Shown: piece after piece, positions 48,500 to 60,661 of the stretch
Layout of the letters: each line of letters starts with the position of its first letter
Numbering within the stretch: the first letter of the stretch is position 1
Assembly: GCF_016808095.1 (NCBI RefSeq)
Contig: NC_068970.1
Coordinates: 10,150,501 to 10,214,500 of the forward strand
From: Vigna angularis
Taxonomy: Eukaryota; Streptophyta; Magnoliopsida; Fabales; Fabaceae
Direction: 5' to 3'
DNA length: 64,000 nt
Program-made: the position numbers and the translations under genes
The notes under the pieces: model-generated
Databases searched by the model: none
What the model saw: only the letters and a program-made list of their open reading frames with translations
What the model was told of the DNA's origin: nothing

Positions 48500-50039
48500 T
48501 ATATGTTTGAGTAGGGCTTAGAGATATACCTTCTCGTCGTAGTCTTCCTTTCCTCTGAACTATGACCCTCCTTCTCCAAGCACTTCAAGTCCATACTAGG
48601 TGGAAGTACCTGCAAAAGGCTCTATGACACTCAAGTCAGGCTTTATTCAATGAACTTTTCTTCATAATTGAGTATTAGAGTTTAGTACTTACCTTTGCGG
48701 CTTACCTTGTAGTTGTACGGTAGAATCTATTTATTCATTTTGTATAAGTTCAGTAATGCTCAGTCTTGTACTAGCGCTCGGTCTCAGTAGTGTTCAGTCT
48801 TGCACTAGCACTCGGTCTCGTCATATTACCCAATTATGTATTTGTATTTGAAACTAAGAGTGTTCGGCTACTTCAATAGTGCTCGGCCTAAGCTCGTAGA
48901 GTTCGGCCTAAGCTCTTAGGTTTCAGTTAAAAGCTTTTAGTATTCGTTCATGTTTAATTATAAGTATTCTATAGTATTCAGTCAATTCTTTGGGTTTTGT
49001 CTAGTAAAGACCGTTCGGTGATAACTTTTGAGTAGCGAGAAACGTGCAGTCTCACAATAAGTATTCAGTTCAACTAAAGTGTTTAGCCTGAGTATAACGT
49101 TCGGTCTTGTTCTTAGGAGTGATGTTATCTCTTTAGGTTTTGTTTAAGGATGAGATCATATTTTATTGTTCGGTTTGACTGTATTTATGGCTAAGTATGA
49201 TGGTATTTAAAGTGTGGCATGAATTGAATAGTATGGATATGAAGGAGTATTCCAGGGAAGAATATCTCGTGATTGGTTATTGAATGGTAGAGTATGAATG
49301 TGGTTATGCTTAACTGGCGTTTATCCTGATATTATGTGATTACTCATTCTCAAGTAGAGAAGAGTAACTCATGCGTGAGAATGGCAGGAGGTCCTGGTCC
49401 ATAAGGTGAACTTGGACGAGGTATAACGGACTAACCTCGGGTGGCAGCTGTTGAGGACATCCCAGCTACTACACCATCCGGGTGCTAAAACGTCGTAGCT
49501 ACATAATTCATACAATCTGGACAGTCAGAGTAAAAGTGGTCGGTTATTGTCTTTATGTGTTTGGTCTTTACTTGGATGTATATGTATGATGATTGTATGC
49601 TTTGGTTGTGAATGAATTAGTTTATATTAATATGATTAATTAAATTACTCAAGCTTACCTCACTCTCATGTCTTGTCTTTGTTTGTCCGTTCGATCATAC
49701 TTCCTGTTGCAATGATCATCTTGTGGATGTGAGCAGGAGTGGACGCGGGTTCGTTAGAAGAAGCTCTGGAAGGAGAGAATCTTGAAGTTGAGCGTAGGAC
49801 CGTTCGGTTAGGATGATTAGTATTATTCTATATAGTCGTTCGGTTTAGGCTTATAGTTTTGGAACCATTCGGTTTATTATCTTATTTGACATTAGACTTT
49901 GTGTTTTAATGTAAAGTTTTAAATATTTCAATATTTTAGGTTATCTAGAACTAAATTTGTAAATTTTTTAATTGCCCTATCATATTGTTATATGTTGACT
50001 CCTTTAAATAGTTTCAAGCTATATTTTTGGGATGTTACA
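48500..50039 (+). mobile_element. LTR-like retrotransposon sequence
   Basis: A GC-richer block in AT-rich DNA, ending GGGATGTTACA at 50039, a typical plant LTR 3' end (CA). Internal features are many scattered GTTCGGT/CTCGGTC motifs (48.75-49.1 and 49.8 kb), the phrase AGGAGGTCCTGGTC at about 49388, and TGCAATGATCAT near 49710 with a purine-rich stretch after it. The same phrases recur in the block inside the RRS1 intron, and the first also near the window start. No coding region. The left edge is approximate and no target duplication was fixed. A solo LTR is likely. Confidence 0.55.
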
Positions 50040-52190
50040 TATTTCAATATTTAAAATATTAATAATATTACATAAATTTCTAAATAATTTCATTTCAATA
50101 TAATTTAATATGTTTAATAGAACATTTTTTATTTTGTTAATATTTTCATTAAAACCAGATCGATTCAGAAAAAATAAAAATTGAAGCAAATGATACCAAA
50201 TTAATATTTCGGAAAACCTAATTTTAGTTCAAGTAAAAAATTCCAAAGTAAATTGCATATTTTAAAATTTGTTTAAATGAGTAGTGAATAAAAATATAAA
50301 TTAATTTCTGTTTACACACAAAATAATCCAAATTAAAAATAATTTGCTTTGTTGTAAGATTTAATTTTTAACTGAATGTATCATTTACATCAAAATATTT
50401 TTATGGATCGTATTATTTTTATGAAATTTAATTTCAGTGCTCCTTTTTAAGAAAATAAAAATAAATGGAACTGATTTTCTTATAACTTTTAAGTCATTAA
50501 TAAAAGTTATCGAATAATTCAAATAATATCTATGCATATATTTTTTTCTTATTTGTTTAAATAAACATATTAGCAAATCAACTACACATGGTATAATAAA
50601 GTATTGTTTAATAGTTTAAAATTTTATTCTTTTTAAATCACTTTCAAATTAAATTGTTAAAGGGACTTGTAATTAGTTTGGATTCCGGTGATAGTGAAAA
50701 ATTGAAAAGAAAAGTGAAAATAAACAAGTAAAAAATTTAATAGTATAATAATAATATTATTGATGTGATAGAAAAATTAATTAACTAATATATCTAAATA
50801 AATAAATAAAATATTCTTATATTAAAATGAAATTTATTTAAATACTAAAATATGTTATAATATGGAATAAATAATTTCATTACAAATACACAAACAATTC
50901 AAATGGTCTTTTTTTCACAAATATCCAAAATTAATAATAATATAGACCACAAATAAATTTACACAAATGATATTCAATAACTAAAATATGAATTTGTATT
51001 AAGTATTTTCTACCAAAACCTAACATTTAATTCAATATTCGAAACTTGAATTTAAAAGCGAAGGTAAAAGATATGATCAAGTAAGTTCATTACAACCTAA
51101 GTCACATGTCTACCCTCTCATTTGCTTCTTACCACCTAATATTTTAGTCTATTTGACTTAAATCATCAATTAAGTAGAGAGATATCGGTTACAACATATA
51201 TGTTTATACTTAATACTCAAATCAAACAATAAATGATATATGATCACAATTTATATAACTTTCATCATTCTTAATTTATTTCCAAATACCATCATCTCTC
51301 ACATAAAAAAAAATATTTAGTCCTAGATATATACTGAAAATAACATGGAAAAACAATAATTTTTTACATTTAGAATAATTTAAAAACATATTTTGAAATT
51401 TTTTAAAACACTATTTGGCTCATATAGAAATCTTGCTTGCTTAGCCAGAGATCTATTTACCCAACAAGCCATCTCTGGAAGTTCTTATTAAATAAGCTTA
51501 CCCAGCTAAAAGTTGACCCTCTTAACGACTAATCTTCTTTGAGCTTTTGAATTTCTTCCAAAATATTTTTGCTTAGCTAGGGTTGTACTTGCACCCCAAC
51601 TCCTAATAATTTTTTCACAAGGTTTGCCCAACGAGTATTGACTTGTCTAAAAAGTTTGCATAAATTCATTGGTTCTTTGACTCCAACTAGTATTTTTAAT
51701 CTTTTTTTATCAATAATTACATATCCAATTCAATTTTAAATATAAATAGTGAACTTAACCGATCTAATACATTTATCCTCAAATTTTCTTTAATCACATA
51801 AAGTATTTCAAACCACTATATCATACTAATTATTCAACACAAATATATTATCACAAACTTCATCCCCTTGGTAATATCATAAGATATAAAAATCAATAAC
51901 AAAAATAACTAGCTTTATTTACCTAATAACTCTTCTCAAAACAAAAGTTTCAAAATTCAAAAAATAAGTTACTCAAAATTAAAAAATCTAAAAAAAATTA
52001 CCCAAATATTAGAGAATTTTAGTTTATGATAAAATATGTTGAGAAAATCACTTTTTTCAGTTGATTTCCCTGAAGTTGATAACAAAATCGAATAAAAAGT
52101 AAGAAAATAAGAAATCTATAAAATAAATAGAAATTTAAAAATTTAATCAAACAAATATGCTTCTTAAACCATCACTTGGTATATGTTCAC
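50040..52190. other. AT-rich intergenic DNA
   Basis: No gene is supported. 51.4-51.7 kb is slightly less AT-rich but has no coding or repeat signature that I can name. Confidence 0.5.
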
Positions 52191-52192
52191 TT

Positions 52193-52330
52193 GAATGGAT
52201 AGATTTGAGGAAGAGGAAATAAATGAATGTGTTGAGTGTTTTTTTTTAAGGATTTGAAAGTGAGTGAGAGTGGTTTTGAAAATAAAATTTATAGAAGTTA
52301 GTATAAGATTTGATCGATGTGACAAATAAA
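52193..52330. repeat. Partial relative of the foldback MITE at 34.9-35.1 kb
   Basis: AGTGAGTGAGAGTGGTTTTG, AATAAAATTTATAGAAG and ATCGATGTGACAAAT parallel the arm and spacer of the element at 34890-35146. The opposite arm was not found. Confidence 0.45.
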
Positions 52331-53990
52331 AAAATGTTTAAATTGATAGAAAATTAAGATTATCAAAATACCTTTAGTGATAAAAATAATATAATTGATA
52401 TTAATTAATAACATATTTATTGATAAAAATATTATAAAGAAGAAAAAAAAATCAAAATTATTTTTTTAAATAGAATAATTAAAACAATATATTTATTACT
52501 ATTATTATTGTAATAATAATTATAATTATAATTATTATTATAATTATAATTATTATTATAGCAAAGATTATTTTGTAATTTTGTTTTTCATTATTTAAAT
52601 CGTCTTATCTTAGTAGGGATAAATCATCTTATCTTAGTAGGGATTCTTTTTTCCTTACAAATCCATGTCAATCAGATGAAGTGAACAATATGAATCATTT
52701 ATTTCCTTTCTCACCAACACTGCATTCTCCTGAACACAACATTAGTGTGAGCTGTGTTCTAAGTATTGAAAGGAATAATAATTGAAAGTGAAAATTTAGA
52801 GAGAAGAGAGGGAATTTTGGAGAGAGAGGAGAGGCAAGAAAAGAAAAGTGAAAATGAAAGATTAGGTGACAATTTATGGATTTAAAAAATATTAAAAAGT
52901 TATATATATATATATATATAAGTAAAAAAGATTATAAATTTTACAACATAAAAAAATTATTACTAAAAATTGTATGTAAAAATGTATATGAAATTTTTTA
53001 TAAGGAAACACTGCTTTATAATTATATGTATTGAAAAATATAAACATTTCATACATTTTTTAACCATTGATGTAAAATTATATTTTAACAAAATATTTAA
53101 AAAATAGTCCAACTCAACTTCAACAAATTTGCAGGCAGTAAAAATAACTGAACAAAGCATATCTAGTGAATGTATATAGTGATCCATAACAATACAAGTA
53201 AATATGTCTTTCTTATTTAACCATGTCAAACTATATTTACAACCCTTTTTTACATCAATCAATTTAAGACACAAAGAAGAAAGAAAGTGAATCCCATACC
53301 TTTTTCTTTATTTATTATCAAATTAGTGGATCCAAAAAGATACTACTTTCTAAAGTTTGGATTAGAATTAAAATCTTTAAATAATTTATTGTTGTTGTTG
53401 CATTGCTATTATATTGAGTTAGTGGGAAAAAAAACTTATTTCACTGTATCGTGAATGTCATAAAAGAATAGGCTCTGGGGAAAAATATTCAATTAACTTT
53501 AGATGTCAAAGTATTCATACTTCTATCATTTAATATTTTTTAAAAATTAACCAATCTATTCTTTAAACAATTTAATGTTATTTTCAAAAACATTTGCATA
53601 AAATTTTACAAAATTTAGATCTATGCGTCAATAAAATTTAAACATAATTTATTATCTATTAAAATAAAATAAGGTTACAAAAGTATTAATCAGTTTTTAA
53701 TTTCAATGATTTGAATAAAAGATTTCAATTTAATGGTTGAACGATTATTCGATAAAAAATTAAGCATAAAAATTAATAATGTGAATAACAAGAGAGGCTG
53801 GTCTAACTCTCCTCCTGTAACAATTAAAAATGAGCTGAGAATTTGGTTCCTCATGTAGGATAAGGCAATGTGAATACAACTTTTTTCCTAGGAAGAAAAT
53901 CAACACAGGTTTAAGGAAACAGCCTGGTTGAAATGGTAAAAGTAATATGCAGGGGAAAGCAAAATCTGCAAAACAAAATTATTTCCCAAT
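52331..53990. other. AT-rich intergenic DNA and BT1 3' flank
   Basis: Contains a (TTATTATAATTATAA)-like patch at about 52495-52560 and a short (TA)n run at 52902-52920. No gene is supported. Confidence 0.5.
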
Positions 53991-54001
53991 TCCAAACTCT
54001 T

Positions 54002-55761
54002 TCAATCTTGTTCGTTTTCAACGAGTATCCTCTTGCAAGCTTCATAGCACATGAAAGAAATGCCAGCAGCAGGAACCAATTTTAAGCAGCTTGGTCCCAA
54101 ACCCCTATAAAGACCTGCAGCTCCTTCCTTTTCAACTATACTTATTAGGGCGTGAAGCATGTTACCATACTGTCTTCCATTCAGAGCCCCTGCTTGCATA
54201 TGCTTACGAGCCACCTCTAGTGGAAATGTTGCACTGCTTGAAAATGCACCGGCAGCTGATCCAATTATAAGAGTCATCACATTCCCTATCTCCTCCTTAC
54301 CAAAAGCTTTTTTGTACGCTTTTCTAAGTGTGTCATAAGCAAAATAGTTTGTTGCAGCATAAGGGATCACACCGATTAGACTAGGACTGAGGCCCCTGTA
54401 CAGTTCTGCAGGACCTTCCTCTCGAATGATTCTCACAAATGCATCCACTAAGTTCTTGTACACCCCTCTCTGCAATTTTTTGAGTACTGGCATAAATTTA
54501 CATCACTTGGAGCATAAATCAAAGAGCTGTGAGTGCATACCTGGACTGTAAGACGAGTTTTGAGTAGTTCAAGAGGGTATGTGCATAGGGTAGAACTAAC
54601 ACCAGCAACAGCACCTGCAATTGATGATGGAGGAAATGGAATCTTTGGCTGTTCACCAGGTTTTGGAGATAGTTGCTTTTTGACTGTGTCTTATGCATAT
54701 AACTGCATGTTCCACAACATGTCAATAGCTCATGTAAGGAATTTAGATTACAAAATGTACTGATTGACTCCTAGTTTCGCAAGTTGTATTGATATGAGTC
54801 ACCCAACATCGAAGTACAAAAGTGATGAATAATATGCAAATACAAACCCCTCAGATAAATTTGTATATTAATCAAATATATGAAGAAAAGAAAAAGGACA
54901 ATTCTGAAGCAAAAGGGTCTATGGAACTCTCATTATTTCAGAAGTTAAAGTCATGTCATCTTGTGTGTTAGGTCCATGAGGGTCCCTGGCATTCCTTAGT
55001 CATCATCCAGATAACTAGGAGGACATAATTTGATCTCCCATGGATAATGAAAACAATTTCCAAACAATGGAAATGTGAGATAAAGAAGTTGGAGACATCA
55101 AATATCCAAAAAAAACTCACATCTATGATGATGTACAGTACTAAAAAACATCATGTTTACTCACCTCAATGGCCTTGCTAGGCGCAACTCGGATGATGTT
55201 CACGAAATTGCCTCTGAACAAGCCCTTCCATCCATCTGTCTCCATAATAGATTGAAAAACTTGAAGTGAATTGCGTCCACAGCTCCCCACCATCAAATGG
55301 GTCCTTATGGTCTCCAACGGTGCCACAGCTGTTCTTGACACTGCACCAGCAATTGCCCCACTCATCAACCTCCTCAATGATGGATTCCCAATCTTAAATT
55401 TCAATTTAAACGCCTTCGTCTTCTTTTCCTTCTTCATACCATGGCCTTCATCAAATTCAACTGCCTCGCCACTCAATAACCCTTGAGAACCCGAGCTTCG
55501 AAGACCAGCTTCAGGCATTAAAACATATTTCGAAGAAGAATAGACCAAGGATGGTTTGGTGCCACTTTTTCTGGTAGTGGCAGCAGGAGGATTTGGTGAA
55601 ATCCCAAAACCAAATCCTGCTTGACCAACGCTTGCAAAGAAGCTAGTGGGACGAACTTTACCCTCAAGAGAATCCCATTCAAACTTGATTCCGGAACAAC
55701 ATACTTGTAGATCTTTGTTACCAAATTCAACACCTTGCACTTGCAACCTACCTCTACCCAT
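54002..55761 (-). CDS. BT1-type plastid/mitochondrial nucleotide carrier, with in-frame stop in exon 2
   Basis: Three exons on the minus strand, 55761-55165, 54702-54541 and 54469-54002, phase 0 with GT-AG introns, would give 408 residues. Each of the three mitochondrial-carrier repeats has its Px[DE]xx[KR] signature: APLETIRTH (exon 1), YPLELLKTR (exon 2), FPLEVARKH (exon 3). Exon 1 has an N-terminal extension of about 130 residues before the carrier fold, as in BT1 proteins. The family (maize Brittle1, Arabidopsis BT1) carries adenine nucleotides or ADP-glucose across plastid and/or mitochondrial inner membranes. The fourth codon of exon 2 is TAA (54693-54691), where the family has an aromatic residue (LFAYDTVKK; here LYA-stop-DTVKKQL). 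Nearby alternative AG acceptors shift the frame. All other exonic sequence is intact, so this is a young null allele or a base error. Confidence 0.88.
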
Positions 55762-56640
55762 GAATCCTTAGTTTTCAATACAGATATACGGAACTGCTTC
55801 TCTCTTTAAAATTTTAGCTTTGAAAGTATTATAAGGAAAGATTATTCAAAACAAATGGGCATGCAATAATATGGGAATGTAAGAGATGTTACACCAAGTT
55901 AGCTGAGAACGAATAATTCAATTCAACAAGAACAATGAACACCAAGCCACACAAGATATCGAATAAAGGAGGTGAATTTGTCTAACAGAAGCTACAAATT
56001 CAGTCTATATCTATGAATCGGCAAAGAAGATAAAGAAGGTAAGAGAGGTGTAATTTGCAAAGCTATGCTTAAATCGTCTTAGTGACACGGGTTCTGATTA
56101 TTTCTTGTTGAATAAACTGAATTATCCAAATATTTTCTCCTGTCGGATTAAGGTCGTCATTGGCCACACAAGTTGGATAAAAGTTATGTAATTAGAAGAC
56201 AAAACACTCGCGAGTCAACACTTACATTTGTCCTAAAGGAATCTGCAAAAATATATTTGGTCGCATGCGCGGCACATACTAGTTTATGCACGCAAGTGCC
56301 CTTTGGTCTTAAGCCCCAAAAGCAAATGACATGTGACGTTTGAGAAAATGTGTTATTTTCAAGAACTTTAAATATCCACTGATAGTTCTCTGGCTCAGGG
56401 GCCTCTTGCTCGGGAATTCTAAACAGAAAAGATACGGAGTGAATATGTCTGCCGCGCGCAATGTATTTATTCGTTAATTTGATAAATTAAAACATTTTTT
56501 TGTGAATTAAAATATCTAATTTAATTTTATATAGATGGTAAATAAAGAGGATATCAATTGATGACATTAGTCTACAAAACTTGAAACCAGTAAACAGAGT
56601 TTCCAATAACTCTACAAAACTTGTTTTAATAAAATCTAAA
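55762..56640. other. BT1 5' leader/promoter and RRS1 3' flank
   Basis: About 880 bp between two genes on the same strand. It should hold the BT1 promoter and the RRS1 3' UTR. No clear TATA box or other gene was identified. Confidence 0.5.
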
Positions 56641-57545
56641 CTATTTCCCTTTCGCCTTGCCTTTCTTGAAATTTCCCTTTTTAAAAGACTTTTTCTCGGT
56701 TTTCAATTTCTTGTCAGCTGGTGAAGCCTTCCCTTTCTCGGTCCTTCGCTTCTTTTCTTTCTTCACATTGTGCATTGTGACGGCCTAGAATTCAGAGAGC
56801 ACGATTTTGACAAAAAAATTGTTAATAAAATTGGTAAAAATTGAAATCCATTTAACTGAAAGACTTCTACTGTACCTTTTCAACATTCAATATGTTATGA
56901 GAATTCTTGGAGATGATCTTGTTCAATATTTTTTCAGTTTGCTCCCTCTCTTGTGATCCTATCCCGGTTCCTTCCACCACTGGCAGGAACTAGATGAAAA
57001 CAAAACAATGGAAGTTAAGAAGTCAATAGTCAATAATGGGTGCTTCTACATATAACAATTTACATAATAGCTAAGACAAACAGTTATCTGAAAGTGTACA
57101 GTGCACAACCTTCCGATATTTTCCTTTATGTTTTGCAGGCTTTTCACCAGGCAATTTCTTGTCAAATTTCCCACCACTGGCTGTTGCAGTTGCTGCAATT
57201 CCTGCTACATTACCTAGTTCATCCTTTGTAACTTTCTTTGGTGCTGCCTGAGTTCCGGTTATAGGCAAAGCTGTAGCTGCCAACTGAACATGGCTGCATA
57301 ATAATTTGTTCAGATTTCATCACAATACAGAAATAATGAAGATATATACTAAAGAAAACAAGAAACACCAGGTCAAAGCTCTACGACAAACAAGTCAAAA
57401 GTTGACACATTATTTAGGCAGGACATTGGCACCGAGTGAAGTTCTTCCAAAGGCACCTCTGTTTGAGTTGCGCTGGGCAGAAGTCTAGGGCGATGGTGGT
57501 AGTCAGACAGCTTCAAGTAATTGTTTTGGAATGGGTTGTGTTTAT

Positions 57546-57596
<51 letters not shown>

Positions 57597-60500
57597 TATG
57601 AGAAAGTATGTTGATGATATTTGATTGTAATAGGTGATATTGATTCAAAAGGTGAAACAAAGGTACAGATTGGTGATATTGTAAGAATTTCCAAGGAGGA
57701 AATCCATTGATATGTGATTCTTTCAGATATGCATTGAAGTAAGGATTCATGAACCAAGATTATGTTGACACTCTACTAACCATTCAAACTCATGTAAAGA
57801 AGAATGAGTAAGTGGTGAAAGTAGTAGGAGGTCCTAGTCTAAGAACGCTTCCAGGGTTCTTATAACGGGAAGGATTAATCTTGTGTGTGATAGTGTGAAA
57901 CCTTTTGACAATGGCTTTGCAGAGCAATAAAGGTCACCACAAGTGTAAAACTTCCAAGAATCCGACATAAATGCATGTATCCAGATCATTAAGTCTAGAT
58001 GAGTCTTTGTTGTATGGTGAATAGAGTTATAACCATGTGAATGCAGTATGATATGTTGTCATAACATGATTTCTGACATATGAAGATCCTTTTGTAAACT
58101 AGCTTACCCTTTTGTGTTGGTTGTTTCTTTTTGTATGTTCTGTTTCTATTATTTGCAATGATCATTTTGGTGTGAGAAGAGGATGATACAGGGATAGATG
58201 CACCTTGCCTCTGGAGCACGAGGAAGCAGCAGTTTGAGATAATAGGAAATCGTTGGAGATGGCTGTAGAGTAGTAGTCCTATAGGTATATATTATGTTAT
58301 TATAGTTATGTCTTTTTGGATAAATGTACTAAGAAACTATATACTATGAATTACCTGTTTTTTATTATTAACTATAAACATGTCTTATTTTAGTAGTATT
58401 GTGCTGCTAAAAATGGGATGTTACCAAAAGTACAAATTATTTAAGTTTTAAAAAAATTTCAAAATAAAAAAGACATGGTCCCACTCAAAAAATTAAGCAA
58501 ATGGTGCATATTGAAATAAAGGTACAAAGGAGGTTCTTCTTAGGCACAGATGCTTGTAAGTAAAAGGAAGGAGTTAACCACCTCCCAATGCAAATAACTG
58601 CCTAACAAATAAAGAAAAATAAAGCATCACTAGTTGATTCATGATAGTAGCATAAAATATAAATTGCTTCTATCATTTGGATTTTGTTAAGTTTAGCATC
58701 AGAAACTTCAGTATAAACTTTGTGAATGAGAAAAGAAAGTGGCCCATACTGCCCAAGGTGAGATACATTGACTCAAATGGTTGAATAAAAGGCCAAGGTC
58801 CATGATCTATGAAATAAATTAGTATGCACACAACTACAAGCCGATGATGTATACTATAATGAACAGTAACAAAATAGAATTCCATGCTACGAACAAAGTC
58901 TTCAAAGTTAATTGAACAACGTTATGTTACAAACCTTGGTAAGGCACCAAATTTAGCAGCTTCTTTCAAGTTCTGTAGTCGATTTTTATCTTGTTTTTCA
59001 ATTCTTTTCTTCTTATTTTCTTTTCTTTTGGCAAAAGGATCCTCTTCTGGATCTGCAAAATGTTACAATATCATTATTGATATGCCATACATATAGCTCT
59101 GATCAGTGTACGAAAGGAATCCCAGTAAAATGTGAATTACAAGTTTGTATTCATGAAAAGATAAAAATGTTAAAGTCAATAAAATAATGGCATAAAACAT
59201 CAGCAGTCTAAATAAACATCACATGTGATTTGAAATATAGGCATATAATTTCCAGATTATCACATGAAAGAACTGTCATAACCAAAAATAACAATGTGCG
59301 AAAATATGGTAGGAAAGTAAAATCCTCAAAATTTTGAAATCTTAACTGATGGGTATTCCATCAAATAGATGCCAGGTTTAATGCTTTGGTAACCCACAAT
59401 GTCAACTATATGTTTTTTATTAAACATTGAGCATGCCCTGATATATCTAATTGTTTACATTTTACAATCTGGATCTTCTAAAGGGTCAATGGTGGTCTGC
59501 TTCAGATTTTTTCTCAATAGAACAGATTCGAGTACACAAAACCTTATGCAGGTCTGCCATGAATCATCCTATGTTAAAATTTTATCGTATTATGGACACA
59601 TTGTAGTGGATCTGTTTGTGCCCAAAAGTGATAACGTAATCTACACCTTATTCATGCCCATTAAAGAAGCACGGTAGCAGTTCACGAGGAAAGGGATGTT
59701 AGATTCTTTACCATCAGTTTCTTTTGCCTCAATGATAGGTACAGCATCTTCATCATTTGCACGATCATAACCATATCTGCGTTTCCAGGTTCCTGTTTGT
59801 TCATCGTACACAATCTTGTCTTTCTTCCGATTCTGTATGCCTGCAAAGTAACACATGATAAAGTTCATCAGTTAAACCAGCAAAAATTAGAGAGCACTAA
59901 GCCTAACACAGACTACATAAACATCATTAAGATTATTTGTGGGTCACTTGAGCAGAGCATGAATAGACGAACCTTTCTTTTTGGCAAAAACTTCCCATTT
60001 AGTAGGAGGCTTAGGTTTTGGCAGCTGAAAGCATCAAAAAAATTTATGAGCCAGTATTTTGACAAATTAGACACATAATAAAAATACTGGAAGCAAAGAA
60101 CCGACAATGGAATCAGTACAATTTCATAGTTAATTGCAAAACAGACACGTATATGAAAGAAAACGCTTTTATTTAGCCCTTGGAAAGTTGCAATACAATA
60201 AAAATAAGGATTAAGGTTACGAGCATCAAAATAAAAAAGTAACAATTACTAGATTTTATAACCTTTGGATTTAAAAGAAGAATAAGAGTGTGGGATTACA
60301 TGTTTTTCTCTTGGCAATTTAGTTAGTGGCGGCGGCAAGTTGACTAGGGGGCCATCTACATCTTCGGTTGATGGTAAGGTGAAGAGGGCATCTGCGATAG
60401 CTTGAACCAAGTGAGTGCCTTTCAGTAAACACTGCTTGACGAGGTCCTCCCTGTGTTCAATTAACGTAAGCAAGGCAGTGTCAAAATCGAAAATCACGAA

Positions 60501-60644
60501 AAAAAAACCCTGAAGAAGAAAAAAAAAACGGTACCTGGAAAGAGGTGGTTGAGAGGGGAAGGTGTGATTGGAGTCAAAAACCATGAGGTGTCCGAGGTCC
60601 ACATCGAACTTGTGCTGTTTCTCATCCTCAATCTCCATCTCCAT
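56641..60644 (-). CDS. RRS1: Ribosome biogenesis regulatory protein RRS1 homologue
   Basis: Eight exons (minus): 60644-60535, 60450-60300, 60024-59973, 59840-59712, 59052-58935, 57293-57110, 56989-56876 and 56784-56641, all GT-AG with consistent phases, give 333 residues (Arabidopsis At2g37990 is about 318). Diagnostic stretches are [104 protein letters not shown] and [13 protein letters not shown]. The C-terminus is a Lys-rich nucleolar tail. RRS1 works with RPF2 in the nucleolus to load the 5S RNP (5S rRNA, RPL5, RPL11) on pre-60S particles. The start is the first ATG (60644); the frame is open upstream but begins with TTG. A second Met two codons later is also possible. Intron 5 (1641 bp) holds an LTR-like insertion and an (AT)n run. 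Confidence 0.94.
57553..57592. repeat. (AT)n microsatellite in RRS1 intron 5
   Basis: AT run of about 40 bp preceded by CATACATA. It is responsible for the Tyr/Ile repeat open frames seen on both strands here. Confidence 0.95.
57600..58432 (+). mobile_element. LTR-like insertion in RRS1 intron 5
   Basis: Contains AGGAGGTCCTAGTC at about 57828 and TGCAATGATCATTTTGGTGT at about 58156, followed by a purine-rich stretch, and ends GGGATGTTACCA at about 58425. The same order of phrases is found in the block at 48.5-50.0 kb, on the same strand. It lies antisense to RRS1. It is shorter and more diverged; its left edge is uncertain. Confidence 0.5.
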
Positions 60645-60661
60645 CACCTTCAACTTCAACG

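Noticed and set aside
54519..54763. Alternative frames covering BT1 exon 2 (68 and 76 codons)
   Set aside because: Different frame or strand from the carrier. The correct frame is shown by DTVKKQLSPKPGEQPK and YPLELLKTR.
57373..57750. Frames on both strands with Ile-Tyr runs in RRS1 intron 5
   Set aside because: Caused by the (AT)n run and intron sequence; the supported RRS1 exons lie outside this frame.
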